Shown: positions 53,676-63,547, counted from the stretch's first letter. The stretch: DNA of 64,000 bases from Oceanobacillus sp. J11TS1 (GCF_018333215.1 NZ_BORO01000016.1:1-64000), one strand, 5' to 3'. Program-made: numbers and translations. Notes: a model not told the origin generated them from the letters alone.

Positions 53676-55142
53676 ATGGCTGAATCAGCAACAAGTAATA
53701 TAAGAAAAGGGCCCATTCTTACTGTTATCATTCTAGGAGCGTTTGTATCGCTCTTAAACCAAACATTGATGAATGTGGCTTTACCTTCTATTATGGAAGA
53801 CTTAAATATAGTAGAGAGCACAGCACAGTGGATTACTACTGGATTCATGCTAGTTAATGGCGTGCTTATTCCGGTTACAGCATTTTTAATGGAAAGATTT
53901 TCAACAAGGCAGCTATTTTTAACTGCTATTAGTTTATTTACGATTGGGACATTAATCTGTGGGATAGCCCCAGATTTTGCCATTTTAATGGCTGGCCGAA
54001 TCATTCAAGCGGTTGGAGCAGGAATTATTATGCCATTACTGACAACCGTTGTACTGGCGCTTTTCCCAGTTGAAAAGCGTGGAGGAGCAATGGGGCTTAT
54101 TGGTATTGCGATTATATTCGCACCTGCTGTCGGTCCAACGTTATCTGGTTTTGTCGTTGAACATTACTCATGGAGATTATTATTCTTCATTATCTTACCA
54201 ATTGCCGTTTTAACGATTATTCTAGGGATTATCTTCTTGAAAAATGTGACGAAGCAGACTTTTCCTCATATCGATGTCGTGGCCGTGATTCTTTCCACAC
54301 TCGGATTTGGCGGTATCTTGTATGGATTTAGTACTGCGGGGACAAACGGTTGGACAGATGCAACTGTCATTACCGGATTAATTGTTGGTTTTATTGCGTT
54401 ATTTCTTTTTATCGTACGCGAATTACGAGCGGACGTTCCAATGCTGGACTTCAGGGTTTTCAAAAACGGTATATTTTCGCTTACAACGGTCATTAATGTT
54501 GTCGTAACCGTAGCTATGTTTGCTCCAATGTTATTGATTCCATTATATTTACAAAATATCTTGGATATCAGTCCAATGAATTCAGGGTTAATGCTGATGC
54601 CAGGAGCAATTATAATGGGAATCATGTCACCAATTACAGGGAAAGTGTTTGATAAAATTGGTGCACGGCCGCTGGCGATTGTCGGTTTGGCCATTACAGT
54701 GGTTACAACCTATTTATTCACCCAATTAACGGATACAACAAGTTACACGTATCTCATTGTTATTTATACAATTCGTATGTTTGGGATGTCCATGATTATG
54801 ATGCCAATTATGACAGCTGGACTTAACCAATTGCCAGACCGTCTTCATCCACATGGTACGGCAATGGTTAACACGGTACGTGCCGTTGCTGGTGCGATTG
54901 GAACAGCATTCTTGGTTACTGTCATGACTAATCGGGCAAAAGATAGTATTCAAGATATTATTGTGCAAAACCATTTTGATCCGGCGAGCCAACAAGATAT
55001 GCTTCATGCTGCGAATCTTGCACAGGTTCAAGGAATCAATGATGCCTTTATGGTATCTACGGTATTTGCGGTTGTCGGTCTGATTCTTTCGTTCTTTATT
55101 AAACGCGGAAGAACAACCCAAGAAGAACAACCAGCATCATAA
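53676..55142 (+). CDS. DHA2-family multidrug exporter (LmrB-like)
   Basis: This is a 488-residue, 14-helix MFS drug:proton antiporter. Helix 1 carries LNQTLMNVALPSIMEDLNIV (about 27-46, the DHA2 motif D1). The loop 2-3 has FLMERFSTRQLFL, motif C appears as GIAIIFAPAVGPTLSGFVVE (about 142-161), and QWITTGFMLVNGVLIPV lies in helix 2. The closest named group is LmrB/Mdr of B. subtilis (lincomycin, puromycin, quinolones), but the real substrate is unknown. Ends in a polar tail. A strong terminator follows. Confidence 0.93.
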   Translation: MAESATSNIRKGPILTVIILGAFVSLLNQTLMNVALPSIMEDLNIVESTAQWITTGFMLVNGVLIPVTAFLMERFSTRQLFLTAISLFTIGTLICGIAPDFAILMAGRIIQAVGAGIIMPLLTTVVLALFPVEKRGGAMGLIGIAIIFAPAVGPTLSGFVVEHYSWRLLFFIILPIAVLTIILGIIFLKNVTKQTFPHIDVVAVILSTLGFGGILYGFSTAGTNGWTDATVITGLIVGFIALFLFIVRELRADVPMLDFRVFKNGIFSLTTVINVVVTVAMFAPMLLIPLYLQNILDISPMNSGLMLMPGAIIMGIMSPITGKVFDKIGARPLAIVGLAITVVTTYLFTQLTDTTSYTYLIVIYTIRMFGMSMIMMPIMTAGLNQLPDRLHPHGTAMVNTVRAVAGAIGTAFLVTVMTNRAKDSIQDIIVQNHFDPASQQDMLHAANLAQVQGINDAFMVSTVFAVVGLILSFFIKRGRTTQEEQPAS

Positions 55143-55176
55143 GAGAAGCTTACCTCAAAAAAGAGTTAGAATAACA

Positions 55177-55217
55177 AAACAGGCTGCAGGAGAAAATTAC
55201 CTGCAGCCTGTTTATTG
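55177..55217. terminator. Terminator of the tetR-MFS pair
   Basis: AAACAGGCTGCAGG (55177-55190) pairs perfectly with 55200-55213. Confidence 0.85.
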
Positions 55218-55296
55218 TGGTTTGATAGTAAGGAAAATTATTTTGCTTCCTTAATCGAATCAGCACGCTTCTCGAGAATAACCAGCACTATTTCAT

Positions 55297-56361
55297 TTAT
55301 AGAGATATCTGATCAATCTGTGTAACCATTTCGGCAATCAGTTCACCGGCTGGGAGCTGTTTGCATGATCGTGGATTCTGACCGCTCCAAAGTGACATCC
55401 ATTTCGCTTGGCTTTGCTTTCCAGCTTCTCTTCGAATCGGTTGGGTTAATGTGTTTTGGATGGGATAAGGCGGTAAATGCATTTCATATTCTTTCATTTT
55501 GGTAATGAAATCGTTTTGAATACCTCTGGCTGGTTTACCACTAAATGCGGAGGTGACAGTTAATTGGTCCTCTTTACTGTTCAACACAGCCTGCTTGTGC
55601 TGCTCGTTGGCGCCGCTTTCTAAACTGGTAAGAAAAGCAGTTCCTATTTGAACACCCTGTGCACCAAGGACTAAAGCTGCCAGTACTCCTCTGCCATCAG
55701 AAATACCTCCTGCTGCAATCAGTGGAATATTTACTTGGTCTGCTGCTTGCGGAATGAGCGCCATGGTCCCAATCATGGCATCTTCAAAAGAACCTAAAAA
55801 TGTGCCGCGATGGCCACCAGCCTCGCTTCCTTGCATCACAATCATATCCATGCCGCTTGCTTCATTGGCTTTTGCTTCCGTAACCGTTGTAGCTGTTCCC
55901 ATCAATACGATATGATTTTCTTTTAGCTGCTGAAGGGTTTCTTGTGAAGGAATTCCAAATGTAAAGCTGCATATAGGTACCTGTTCTTCAATGATAACTT
56001 GGATTTGCTGTTCAAAAGCAGCAGTACTGTATTCTTTTACTTTCGGAACTTCTGAAATATTTAAAGCTTCACGACAAGGGAGGAGCCATTCATTAGCTTG
56101 TGCCACCTCTGTATCACGTACTTCTGGCGTTTCTGGGGTAAACAAATTAACTGCAAAGGGTTTATCTGTGAGCTGCTTTATCTTAAGAATACTTTCTCGT
56201 GTCTGTTCCGCATTCAAGTAGCCTGCACCAAGTGTTCCAAGTCCGCCTGCATTCGAAACAGCAGCAACCAGCTCCGGAGTAGTTATTCCTCCAGCCATAC
56301 CTGCCTGAATAATCGGATAACTGATTCCGAGTTTTTCAGTCAGCTTATTTTTATTCCACAT
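55297..56361 (-). CDS. Nitronate monooxygenase
   Basis: This is a 354-residue FMN-dependent TIM-barrel enzyme that oxidises alkyl nitronates such as propionate-3-nitronate. QAGMAGGITTPELVAAVSNA (about 19-38) is the class signature. GSEAGGHRGTFLGSF (about 178-192) holds the catalytic-site His, and PLIAAGGISDGRGVLAALVL and GAQGVQIGTAFL bind the flavin phosphate. It also resembles FabK-type reductases, but SEAGGH favours nitronate monooxygenase. AAAGGAGGAATCAC precedes the ATG. It follows a small membrane-protein gene by 32 bp. Confidence 0.92.
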   Translation of the reverse strand: MWNKNKLTEKLGISYPIIQAGMAGGITTPELVAAVSNAGGLGTLGAGYLNAEQTRESILKIKQLTDKPFAVNLFTPETPEVRDTEVAQANEWLLPCREALNISEVPKVKEYSTAAFEQQIQVIIEEQVPICSFTFGIPSQETLQQLKENHIVLMGTATTVTEAKANEASGMDMIVMQGSEAGGHRGTFLGSFEDAMIGTMALIPQAADQVNIPLIAAGGISDGRGVLAALVLGAQGVQIGTAFLTSLESGANEQHKQAVLNSKEDQLTVTSAFSGKPARGIQNDFITKMKEYEMHLPPYPIQNTLTQPIRREAGKQSQAKWMSLWSGQNPRSCKQLPAGELIAEMVTQIDQISL

Positions 56362-56393
56362 TGTGATTCCTCCTTTTGTGTGATCTATCCATT

Positions 56394-56774
56394 TTAGAAG
56401 CTATATGTATTTTTATTTCCTTCCGCAAATAGGGTCACAAAAATACTTGTAATCATTAAAACTGTACCAATGATTGCAGTAATCATAATAGAGATACCTG
56501 CTGATGCAAAAAAGCTTGCCAAAATAAGCCCGATAAAAGTAATCGCAATCAAAGCCTGGTAGATTGCTGAAATAGTTCTTATAACAAAATGATGAAAGAA
56601 TGATAAAAGGAAGGGCGGTAAAAATAGAACAACTACCATTCCTATTGATAACAATAAACCAGCAGGATCATCATATGAAACGGCATTGGGACCCGTCGGA
56701 TATCGAGCTGCCAATAAAATAGAAGCAATTGCAGCCAGTAAAGTCAGAGCAATTAATAGTATCTTTTTAGACAT
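56394..56774 (-). CDS. Small membrane protein, unknown function
   Basis: This is a 126-residue protein with four hydrophobic helices (about 4-22, 40-62, 70-90 and 93-115) and short polar links (YPTGPNAVSYDDPAG between helices 1 and 2). It is not recognised. AAAGGGGGTTTATC precedes the ATG. It lies upstream of and co-directional with the nitronate monooxygenase, so the two may share a transcript. Confidence 0.7.
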   Translation of the reverse strand: MSKKILLIALTLLAAIASILLAARYPTGPNAVSYDDPAGLLLSIGMVVVLFLPPFLLSFFHHFVIRTISAIYQALIAITFIGLILASFFASAGISIMITAIIGTVLMITSIFVTLFAEGNKNTYSF

Positions 56775-57052
56775 GATAAACCCCCTTTCATCTTTTTACT
56801 ATAACATATTTCATTGCAAATTCTATGGTTCCATTTCAACTGATTATTCGTTAAATGGTAGAAATTTATGGATGTACAAGGGGAATCCAAGGGTGAATTA
56901 TTTCATTATAATGACCGTGTTTCTTTTTATTTAGATTCCTTTAGCCAGACATTCTTTAAAAACTTTTACTTAAAAGGCATAAAAATTTTAACGGAAAGGA
57001 AAGGTAATTATATATGTCTAATATGCTCATATAACAGAAGGAGGAGAAAAGA
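56775..57052. other. Divergent intergenic region
   Basis: This AT-rich DNA separates the membrane-protein gene from the metallo-hydrolase operon. GAAGGAGGAG at 57039-57048 serves the hydrolase. No operator was identified. Confidence 0.4.
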
Positions 57053-57907
57053 ATGGACAAGGATAATTCTTATGGTGAAGATTATAAATATATTCCCGCA
57101 ACATCAGTAAATAGCGGTTATGGCGTGGAGGTTTTACCAGACATCTATTGTCACACTGTTCAAATTGTTAATATTTGCTTTGTGGGAAATCCGGAAACAA
57201 ATGATTTTGTATTAATCGATGCAGGTATGCCAAAATCAGCTGATAAAATTATAGCTGTAACGGAGGATCGCTTTGGTAAAAATAGCCGGCCAAAAGCAAT
57301 CATTTTAACGCATGGGCACTTTGATCATGTAGGAGCTGCTGTTGACTTAGTTGAGCATTGGAAGATTCCTGTCTATGCCCATAAGTTAGAGCTGCCTTTT
57401 TTAACCGGTCAAAAAAGTTATCCGGAACCTGATCCGGGCGTAGAGGGTGGGGCGGTTGCAAAGATGTCCCCGATGTTTCCAAATGAACCGATTGACTTAG
57501 GAAGCAGTATTAAGGAGCTTCCTGCTGATGGCAGCGTGCCGGATATGCCCGGCTGGCGTTGGATACACACACCTGGGCATGCACCAGGTCATGTGTCTTT
57601 ATATAGAGAGGAAGACCGCTTGCTCATTGCTGGGGATGCATTTGTTACTGTCAAACAAGATTCATTGTATAAGGTGATGGTACAGGATAGAGAAGTACAC
57701 GGTCCGCCACGGTATTTTACAACAGATTGGGAACAAGCGAAGGCATCTGTTGAAAAACTCGAAGCTTTAAAACCTGCTATTGCTGTAACCGGTCATGGAG
57801 AACCGATGCATGATGAAGAGCTTTCGGAAGGGTTAGAAGAATTAGTGCGTACGTTTGATCAGACAGCTGTACCAGACTTTGGCCGGTATGTAGAGGGCGA
57901 TGAGTAA
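57053..57907 (+). CDS. Metallo-beta-lactamase-fold hydrolase
   Basis: This is a 284-residue hydrolase. The dizinc motif THGHFDH spans 86-92 (His87, His89, Asp91, His92), with the further ligands in TPGHAPGHVS near 175, AGDAF near 200 and the C-terminal GHGEP near 245. That is the complete set of group-1 ligands. Substrates of such proteins vary (thioesters, lactones, phosphodiesters). Its place just before a Baeyer-Villiger gene makes lactone or ester hydrolysis an attractive but unproven role. AAGGAGGAG precedes the start. Confidence 0.9.
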   Translation: MDKDNSYGEDYKYIPATSVNSGYGVEVLPDIYCHTVQIVNICFVGNPETNDFVLIDAGMPKSADKIIAVTEDRFGKNSRPKAIILTHGHFDHVGAAVDLVEHWKIPVYAHKLELPFLTGQKSYPEPDPGVEGGAVAKMSPMFPNEPIDLGSSIKELPADGSVPDMPGWRWIHTPGHAPGHVSLYREEDRLLIAGDAFVTVKQDSLYKVMVQDREVHGPPRYFTTDWEQAKASVEKLEALKPAIAVTGHGEPMHDEELSEGLEELVRTFDQTAVPDFGRYVEGDE

Positions 57908-57962
57908 CTTTGTAAATTAAAAAACAGCTTCGGTGCTCAATCGAACACAAAAAATTAGTGTG

Positions 57963-57990
57963 AAAGGAGAGGATATCCCCTCTCTTTTTT
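57963..57990 (+). terminator. Terminator of the metallo-hydrolase gene
   Basis: GGAGAGGATATCCCCTCTC forms a short stem followed by seven T. Confidence 0.7.
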
Positions 57991-58018
57991 TACTGTCAGA
58001 ACAATTAGGCTGATATGG

Positions 58019-58048
58019 CCGGTAGAAAACTGAATTGATTTCTACCGG
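58019..58048. promoter_or_regulatory. 10-bp perfect inverted repeat before the monooxygenase
   Basis: CCGGTAGAAA (58019-58028) is exactly inverted at 58039-58048. It has no T-run, so an operator is likelier than a terminator. No local regulator gene for it was found. Confidence 0.5.
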
Positions 58049-58237
58049 TCAGGGAGTTATATAAAAAAGCTGAAAAATCGAATTATTCAAAAGGAGTGAA
58101 TATTTGATTTCTTTATAAAATAGAATATAAGTAGTGGGGGAAATGTGGAAGGAGAAGAGAAGTATACGATTGGTTATCTAATAAAGAATATTGGCACCAA
58201 AAAGAGTCATCAAATTATAAAAAAGGGTGTGATTGAA

Positions 58238-59890
58238 ATGACTCACAACGCAAAGCAAGCTCATAATGGGAAATTGCCGAATTACGATGCTATCGTCATA
58301 GGTGCAGGTTTTTCCGGATTATATATGCTTCATCGCCTACGTGAGGCTGGCTGTTCTGTACAAGTTTATGAGGCTGGCAGTGATGTTGGTGGTACATGGT
58401 ATTGGAATCGTTATCCAGGAGCACGTTGTGACATTGAGAGTATGTATTATAACTATACTTTCTCAGAAGAACTTCTTGGCGAATGGAATTGGTCTTCTAG
58501 ATACGCTGCGCAACCAGAGATATTAAACTATATTCATTTTGTTGCTGATAAGTTCGATTTACGGCGCAATATCCAATTTAATACACGCGTTACTACTGCT
58601 AGTTATGATGAGAAAAGTAATCATTGGAGCATTCACACAAACAATGGATTGAATGTAACTGCGAAATATTTAATCACAGCTTTGGGCTGCTTATCGGCTG
58701 CGAATAAACCAAATTTTGATGGAATAGTTCGCTTTAAAGGGGAAATATACCATACTGGTGATTGGCCACACGAAAAAGTGAATTTTAAAGGAAAGCGTGT
58801 CGGGGTGATTGGTACTGGTTCAAGCGGGGTTCAGGCGATTCCGGTTATTGCAAAAGAAGCAGACCAGCTTACTGTCTTTCAACGCACTCCACAGTATAGT
58901 ACGCCAGCACATAACCACTCTATTGATGAAAAGGTAATAAAAGAAACATGGACAAACTATCATGAATTAAGAAAATTTATGCAAGCATCCATTCATGGTA
59001 TACCAGATATACCTCGCGATAAATCAGCACTTGAAGATGAAATAGGAGAGCGTCAATTAAATTATGAGAAAGCATGGAATAATGGCGGTCTCTTTACTCT
59101 AATGTATTGCTATAACGATATTGTTGCCAATGAAGCTGCCAATGAAACCGCATCTGAATTTATCCGCTCCAAAATAAAAGAGATAGTTGATAATCCCGAT
59201 ATAGCTGAAAAACTAATGCCTTCTTATCATTACGCAACGAAACGTCCAATTATTGATACCGATTATTTTGAAACCTATAACCGTAATAATGTCTCTTTAG
59301 TAGATTTAAAGACGACACCTATTAAGGAAGTTACACCAATAGGCGTACGAACGACAGAAGCGGAGCATGAACTAGATGTCATCGTATTTGCGACGGGCTT
59401 TGATGCAATAACAGGACCATTATTCAATATGGATATTCGCGGAAAAGACGGGGTGACATTAAAGGACAAATGGGCGGGTGGTGCAGACATAAAAACGTAT
59501 CTTGGAATTGCTGCCTCCGGATTTCCGAACTTGTTTATGATTACAGGCCCAGAAAGTCCATCTGTATTAAGTAATATGATTGTTTCCATTGAGCAGCATG
59601 TGGAATGGATTGCAGACTGCATCGACTACCTTGGTAAAAATAAAATAGAAAAAATAGAGGCAAAAGTCGAAGCCGAAGCGTCTTGGAAGAAACATTGTAT
59701 GGAAGTTGCTCAGTATACGCTTTTACCAAAAGCAGATTCATGGTATATGGGTGCAAACATTGAGGGTAAACCGCGCGGATCCCTGGTTTACATGGGAGGT
59801 GTGGGACAGTATCGGCAAATTTGCGAGGATGTAGCGATAAAGGGATATGAAGGGTTTTCTATGGAACACATTCCAGAAGTATCTAATTGA
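58238..59890 (+). CDS. Baeyer-Villiger monooxygenase
   Basis: This FAD- and NADPH-dependent enzyme inserts oxygen beside a carbonyl, turning ketones into esters or lactones. At 550 residues it matches cyclohexanone/phenylacetone-type enzymes. The first Rossmann motif GAGFSG is at 22-27 and the second is GTGSSG. The diagnostic fingerprint FxGxxxHxxxWP is present as FKGEIYHTGDWP at about 166-177. VGGTWYWNRYPGARCDIES follows the first motif. ATG 58238 gives the family-like start; an in-frame GTG at 58145 would add 31 residues. An esterase gene follows at once. Confidence 0.95.
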   Translation: MTHNAKQAHNGKLPNYDAIVIGAGFSGLYMLHRLREAGCSVQVYEAGSDVGGTWYWNRYPGARCDIESMYYNYTFSEELLGEWNWSSRYAAQPEILNYIHFVADKFDLRRNIQFNTRVTTASYDEKSNHWSIHTNNGLNVTAKYLITALGCLSAANKPNFDGIVRFKGEIYHTGDWPHEKVNFKGKRVGVIGTGSSGVQAIPVIAKEADQLTVFQRTPQYSTPAHNHSIDEKVIKETWTNYHELRKFMQASIHGIPDIPRDKSALEDEIGERQLNYEKAWNNGGLFTLMYCYNDIVANEAANETASEFIRSKIKEIVDNPDIAEKLMPSYHYATKRPIIDTDYFETYNRNNVSLVDLKTTPIKEVTPIGVRTTEAEHELDVIVFATGFDAITGPLFNMDIRGKDGVTLKDKWAGGADIKTYLGIAASGFPNLFMITGPESPSVLSNMIVSIEQHVEWIADCIDYLGKNKIEKIEAKVEAEASWKKHCMEVAQYTLLPKADSWYMGANIEGKPRGSLVYMGGVGQYRQICEDVAIKGYEGFSMEHIPEVSN

Positions 59891-59936
59891 AGTAGGACAG
59901 GATTTTTTAATTACTAGACTTTGGGGGGGACTAAAC

Positions 59937-60869
59937 ATGGACAAACTTGATTCAAAGGTGAAAATTATCCTTGAGCAAATGGAGGCAGCAGGAAATCCGC
60001 CAATGAGTTTACTTACTCCGGAAGAAGTGAGAGCATCTTTAGATTTATCAGAACTGGCAGGTGTTCCTGAAGAGGTTGGAAAGGTGGAAGATAGATTGAT
60101 TCCAGGACTTGAGGGGGAAATTCCTGTTCGCATCTATACACCAGAGGGACAAGGACCTTTTCCTGTTCTCGTATTCTATCATGGGGGTGGATGGGTTATT
60201 GGCAATCTAGATACTGTGGACGTGCCATGTCGGCTTCTAACAAATAGAGCAAATTGTGTAGTCGTTTCTGTAGACTATCGATTAGCACCTGAGCATAAAT
60301 TCCCGGCAGCTATTAATGATGCCTATGCTGCCGTTTGCTGGGTAGTTGAAAATGCCTCGTCCATTCAGGCAGATCCTTCGCATGTTGCGGTCGGCGGTGA
60401 TAGTGCAGGGGAAAATCTTGCTGCCGTAGTTACATTAATGGCTAGAGATAAGGGCGGACCGTCTATTCATTTTCAAATGTTAATCTATCCAGTAACCAAT
60501 CATTCCTATCACACGGATTCTTATAGAGAAAATGCGGATGGATATTATTTAACAAAAGACACGATGGTTTGGTTTTGGAATCACTATTTGCCTGATGATG
60601 ATACAGGCAAACATCCATATGCTTCTCCGTTGTTAGCGGATGATCTTAGCGGATTACCACCTGCCCTAGTTATTACCGCAGAGTTTGACCCGTTACGGGA
60701 CGAAGGTGAATCCTATGCTGAGCGTCTTAGATTAGCGGGGGTACCTGTGGAAGCCACCAGATACAATGGAATGATTCATGCATTTTTTTGGATGCCCGGT
60801 GTATTAAACCAAGGTAAGGTAGCAATTGAACAGGCTGCAAATGCTTTAAAAAAGGCATTTTCTAGATAG
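59937..60869 (+). CDS. Alpha/beta hydrolase (HSL-type esterase)
   Basis: This is a 310-residue esterase. VFYHGGGWVIGN (about 76-87) is the oxyanion hole, GGDSAGENLA (about 150-159) the nucleophile elbow with Glu after GDSAG instead of the common Gly. AEFDPLRDEGESY supplies the Asp and MIHAFFW the His. The start at 59937 follows GGGGGGGA. It lies 46 bp after the monooxygenase and should cleave the ester or lactone that enzyme makes, which is the standard pairing in ketone-degradation clusters. Confidence 0.93.
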   Translation: MDKLDSKVKIILEQMEAAGNPPMSLLTPEEVRASLDLSELAGVPEEVGKVEDRLIPGLEGEIPVRIYTPEGQGPFPVLVFYHGGGWVIGNLDTVDVPCRLLTNRANCVVVSVDYRLAPEHKFPAAINDAYAAVCWVVENASSIQADPSHVAVGGDSAGENLAAVVTLMARDKGGPSIHFQMLIYPVTNHSYHTDSYRENADGYYLTKDTMVWFWNHYLPDDDTGKHPYASPLLADDLSGLPPALVITAEFDPLRDEGESYAERLRLAGVPVEATRYNGMIHAFFWMPGVLNQGKVAIEQAANALKKAFSR

Positions 60870-61020
60870 TTGCAATACCAGATATCAAGCTATAGGGGAG
60901 ATGCTGTGCAAATAATATGGGTGTACAATGGATCGTTTCTTGAGGAATAAGTATCGGTAATAGTTAAATGGTTGAATGGGTGTACCACTAAATGTGTGGA
61001 AAATTTGAGGAGGGAAATAA

Positions 61021-62073
61021 ATGAAAGCAGCGCAAATTGTTGAGCTAAAAAAGCCATTAAGAGTAGGGAATGTGCCAGATCCGACACCAGGGCCGCATGA
61101 TGTGATTGTTAAGGTGGAAGCAAGCGGCGTCTGCAGAAGTGATTGGCATACATGGATGGGAGACATGGGATGGATAGGTCTAGTTCCGGAATTACCTCTG
61201 ATTCCCGGACATGAAATGGGTGGTGTTGTCGCTGAAATAGGAAAAGAAGTGAAAAATTTTAAACTAGGAGATCGCGTCTCCACACCATTCCACGAAGCGT
61301 GTACCCATTGTTCCTATTGCTTAAGCGGAAGATCAAATATCTGTGAGCATTCCCAGGTATATGGAACAGTAAAAGATGGGGCCTATGCGGAATATATTAA
61401 AATTCCAAATGGAGATTTTAATCTCGTTCAGCTTCCCGATGAAGTAGATTTTGTAACAGCTGCAGCGATTGGATGCCGTTATATGACAGGATTTCATGGG
61501 GTTGCTCGTGCCAACTTAACTCCTGGAAAATTTCTCGTGGTTAATGGGGCTGGCGGTGTTGGCTTATCGGCAATTCAAGTTGGGAATGCTGTGGGAGCGC
61601 AGGTAATTGCTGTGGACGTGGATGATAAAAAGCTAGAAATGGCAAAGGAAGAAGGTGCTGTCTATACAATTAACGCTCGAAAGGAAAATGTGGTGGAGAC
61701 TGTTAAAGACATTACAAAAGGAGGAGCAGATGCTTCAATTGATGCACTTGGAATTAGGGAAACCATTTTAAATTCCATCATGTCTGTTAGAAAAGGCGGC
61801 CGACATGTGCAAATTGGACTGACGACGAGTCAAGAATCTGGGGTTGTAGATATCCCGATTGATATGATTACATTGAGTGAGATTGAAATCGTCGGAAGTT
61901 TTGGAAATCCTCGCACAGAATATGATGGTCTATTAAACTTAATTGCTCAAGGAAAGCTTAACCCGAAATCACTTGTTTCTAAGGAAGTTACTTTAAATGA
62001 TGTGAGCGATATCTTTCGTGATATGTCAAATTATAGAACATATGGTTTTAATATTATTACGAGTTTTTCATGA
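61021..62073 (+). CDS. Zinc-dependent alcohol dehydrogenase
   Basis: This is a 350-residue medium-chain dehydrogenase. Catalytic zinc ligands are Cys38 (GVCRSDWH), His64 and Glu65 (PGHEMGG). The structural zinc site has Cys94, 97, 100 and 108 (CTHCSYCLSGRSNIC). NGAGGVGLSAIQVGNAVGAQ at about 174-193 binds NAD(P). It probably oxidises the alcohol that enters the route or arises from the esterase step. GAGGAGGGAAAT precedes the ATG. It is 150 bp after the esterase. Confidence 0.95.
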   Translation: MKAAQIVELKKPLRVGNVPDPTPGPHDVIVKVEASGVCRSDWHTWMGDMGWIGLVPELPLIPGHEMGGVVAEIGKEVKNFKLGDRVSTPFHEACTHCSYCLSGRSNICEHSQVYGTVKDGAYAEYIKIPNGDFNLVQLPDEVDFVTAAAIGCRYMTGFHGVARANLTPGKFLVVNGAGGVGLSAIQVGNAVGAQVIAVDVDDKKLEMAKEEGAVYTINARKENVVETVKDITKGGADASIDALGIRETILNSIMSVRKGGRHVQIGLTTSQESGVVDIPIDMITLSEIEIVGSFGNPRTEYDGLLNLIAQGKLNPKSLVSKEVTLNDVSDIFRDMSNYRTYGFNIITSFS

Positions 62074-62107
62074 TGCAAGTTTAATAGAAAGTTTAAGGAG
62101 GGGAATT

Positions 62108-63538
62108 ATGCCAACAATCATAAAGCAAACTTCAATGACAATTAATGGGGAAAAGGTAAATACGGAAAAGACACTTCCAGTCATTAATCCCGCAAAAGAG
62201 ACAGAAGTTGGTGTTTCACCTGTTGCCTCAAGGGATGATTTAAATAAAGTGGTATTTGCTGCTAGAACAGCTTTCCCAAAATGGGCAGCACTTTCTATGG
62301 AAAAACGGGCAGAAATGTTAGAAAAACTAGCTGACGTAATTGCCAAGAATCGGGAAGAGTTAGCTCGTATTTTCACATTAGAAATGGGAAGACCGATCAA
62401 TGCAGCGTTTGGATCTTATACCGAAATTGATCATGCAGCCAGTTGGTGCAGAGCAGTTTCTAACTATAGAGTTCCTAGAGAAGTAATAGAGGACACAGAA
62501 AAGCATCGGGTGGAAAGAATTCGAACACCGCTTGGAGTGGCGGGGTTAATTGTACCTTGGAATTTTCCTGTGATGCTTGCAATGTGGAAGATTTCATCTG
62601 CTCTGCTTTCGGGAAATACCATCGTTGTAAAACCTTCTCCATATACACCATTAACGACTTTGCGAATCGGAGAAATAGCGAGAGAGATTTTTCCGCGGGG
62701 GGTCTTTAATGTAGTAGCTGGAACAAATGAACTTGGTCAATGGATGACAGAACATCCTGACATCGATAAAATTAGCTTCACAGGGTCAACAGCAACTGGT
62801 AAGAAAGTAATGAAAAGTGCTGCAAATAATCTGAAGCGTGTTTCACTTGAATTAGGAGGAAATGATGCAGCAATTGTTTTAGAAGATGCTGATCCAAAAG
62901 AGATTGTGGAGCCATTATTCTGGTCTGCATTTTCTAATACGGCACAGGTATGTGTGGCAACAAAACGTTTGTATGTACATGAAAAAATTTATGATGAATT
63001 TTTAGATTCCTTTGTTCAGTATGCAAAGAAAATCCCAGTAGGTGACGGGATGGAGCCAACAACAATGATTGGACCTGTTCAAAATAAAATGCAGTATGAA
63101 AAAGTAAAAGATTTAATTAATGATGCAAAACGAACAGGTGCTAATATTGTCTGTGGAGGAAATGTGGAGGATAAAACGGGTTATTTTATCCCTATAACGA
63201 TTATCGATAACCCTCCCGAAAACTCAAGGGTGGTTACGGAAGAAGCATTTGGTCCCGTGTTACCGGTAATTAAATATAGCGACTATGAAGAAGTGATTAA
63301 GAAAGCGAATGATACCAGTTATGGTCTGGCTGGTACGGTTTGGGGAAGAGATTTAGAACTTGCCAGAACGGTTGCTGAAAAGTTGGAAACAGGTACCGTA
63401 TGGATTAATGAGTTCCAGGTAATGGGACCGCAGTATCCTTTTGGTGGTCATAAACAATCAGGGGTCGGAGTAGAAAATTCTCTAGATGGGATCCTTGAAT
63501 ATACCAATTCGAAAGTAATTATGTTGAAAAAGAAATGA
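62108..63538 (+). CDS. Aldehyde dehydrogenase
   Basis: This is a 476-residue NAD(P)-dependent aldehyde dehydrogenase. VPWNFPVMLAMWKISSALLS and SFTGSTATGKKVM form the cofactor site. The general base Glu is in LELGGNDAA (about 247) and the nucleophile Cys in NTAQVCVATKRLY (about 281). EAFGPVLPV and a C-terminal PFGGHKQSGVG are also canonical. The start at 62108 follows AAGGAGGGGAATT; upstream in-frame codons to 62018 lie inside the dehydrogenase gene. It would convert the aldehyde made by the preceding enzyme to the acid. Confidence 0.96.
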   Translation: MPTIIKQTSMTINGEKVNTEKTLPVINPAKETEVGVSPVASRDDLNKVVFAARTAFPKWAALSMEKRAEMLEKLADVIAKNREELARIFTLEMGRPINAAFGSYTEIDHAASWCRAVSNYRVPREVIEDTEKHRVERIRTPLGVAGLIVPWNFPVMLAMWKISSALLSGNTIVVKPSPYTPLTTLRIGEIAREIFPRGVFNVVAGTNELGQWMTEHPDIDKISFTGSTATGKKVMKSAANNLKRVSLELGGNDAAIVLEDADPKEIVEPLFWSAFSNTAQVCVATKRLYVHEKIYDEFLDSFVQYAKKIPVGDGMEPTTMIGPVQNKMQYEKVKDLINDAKRTGANIVCGGNVEDKTGYFIPITIIDNPPENSRVVTEEAFGPVLPVIKYSDYEEVIKKANDTSYGLAGTVWGRDLELARTVAEKLETGTVWINEFQVMGPQYPFGGHKQSGVGVENSLDGILEYTNSKVIMLKKK

Positions 63539-63547
63539 AAATTTTGG

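Noticed and set aside
56868-57110. 80-codon frame upstream of the metallo-hydrolase
   Set aside because: Overlaps the hydrolase start and its ribosome binding site in another frame; no family-like features.
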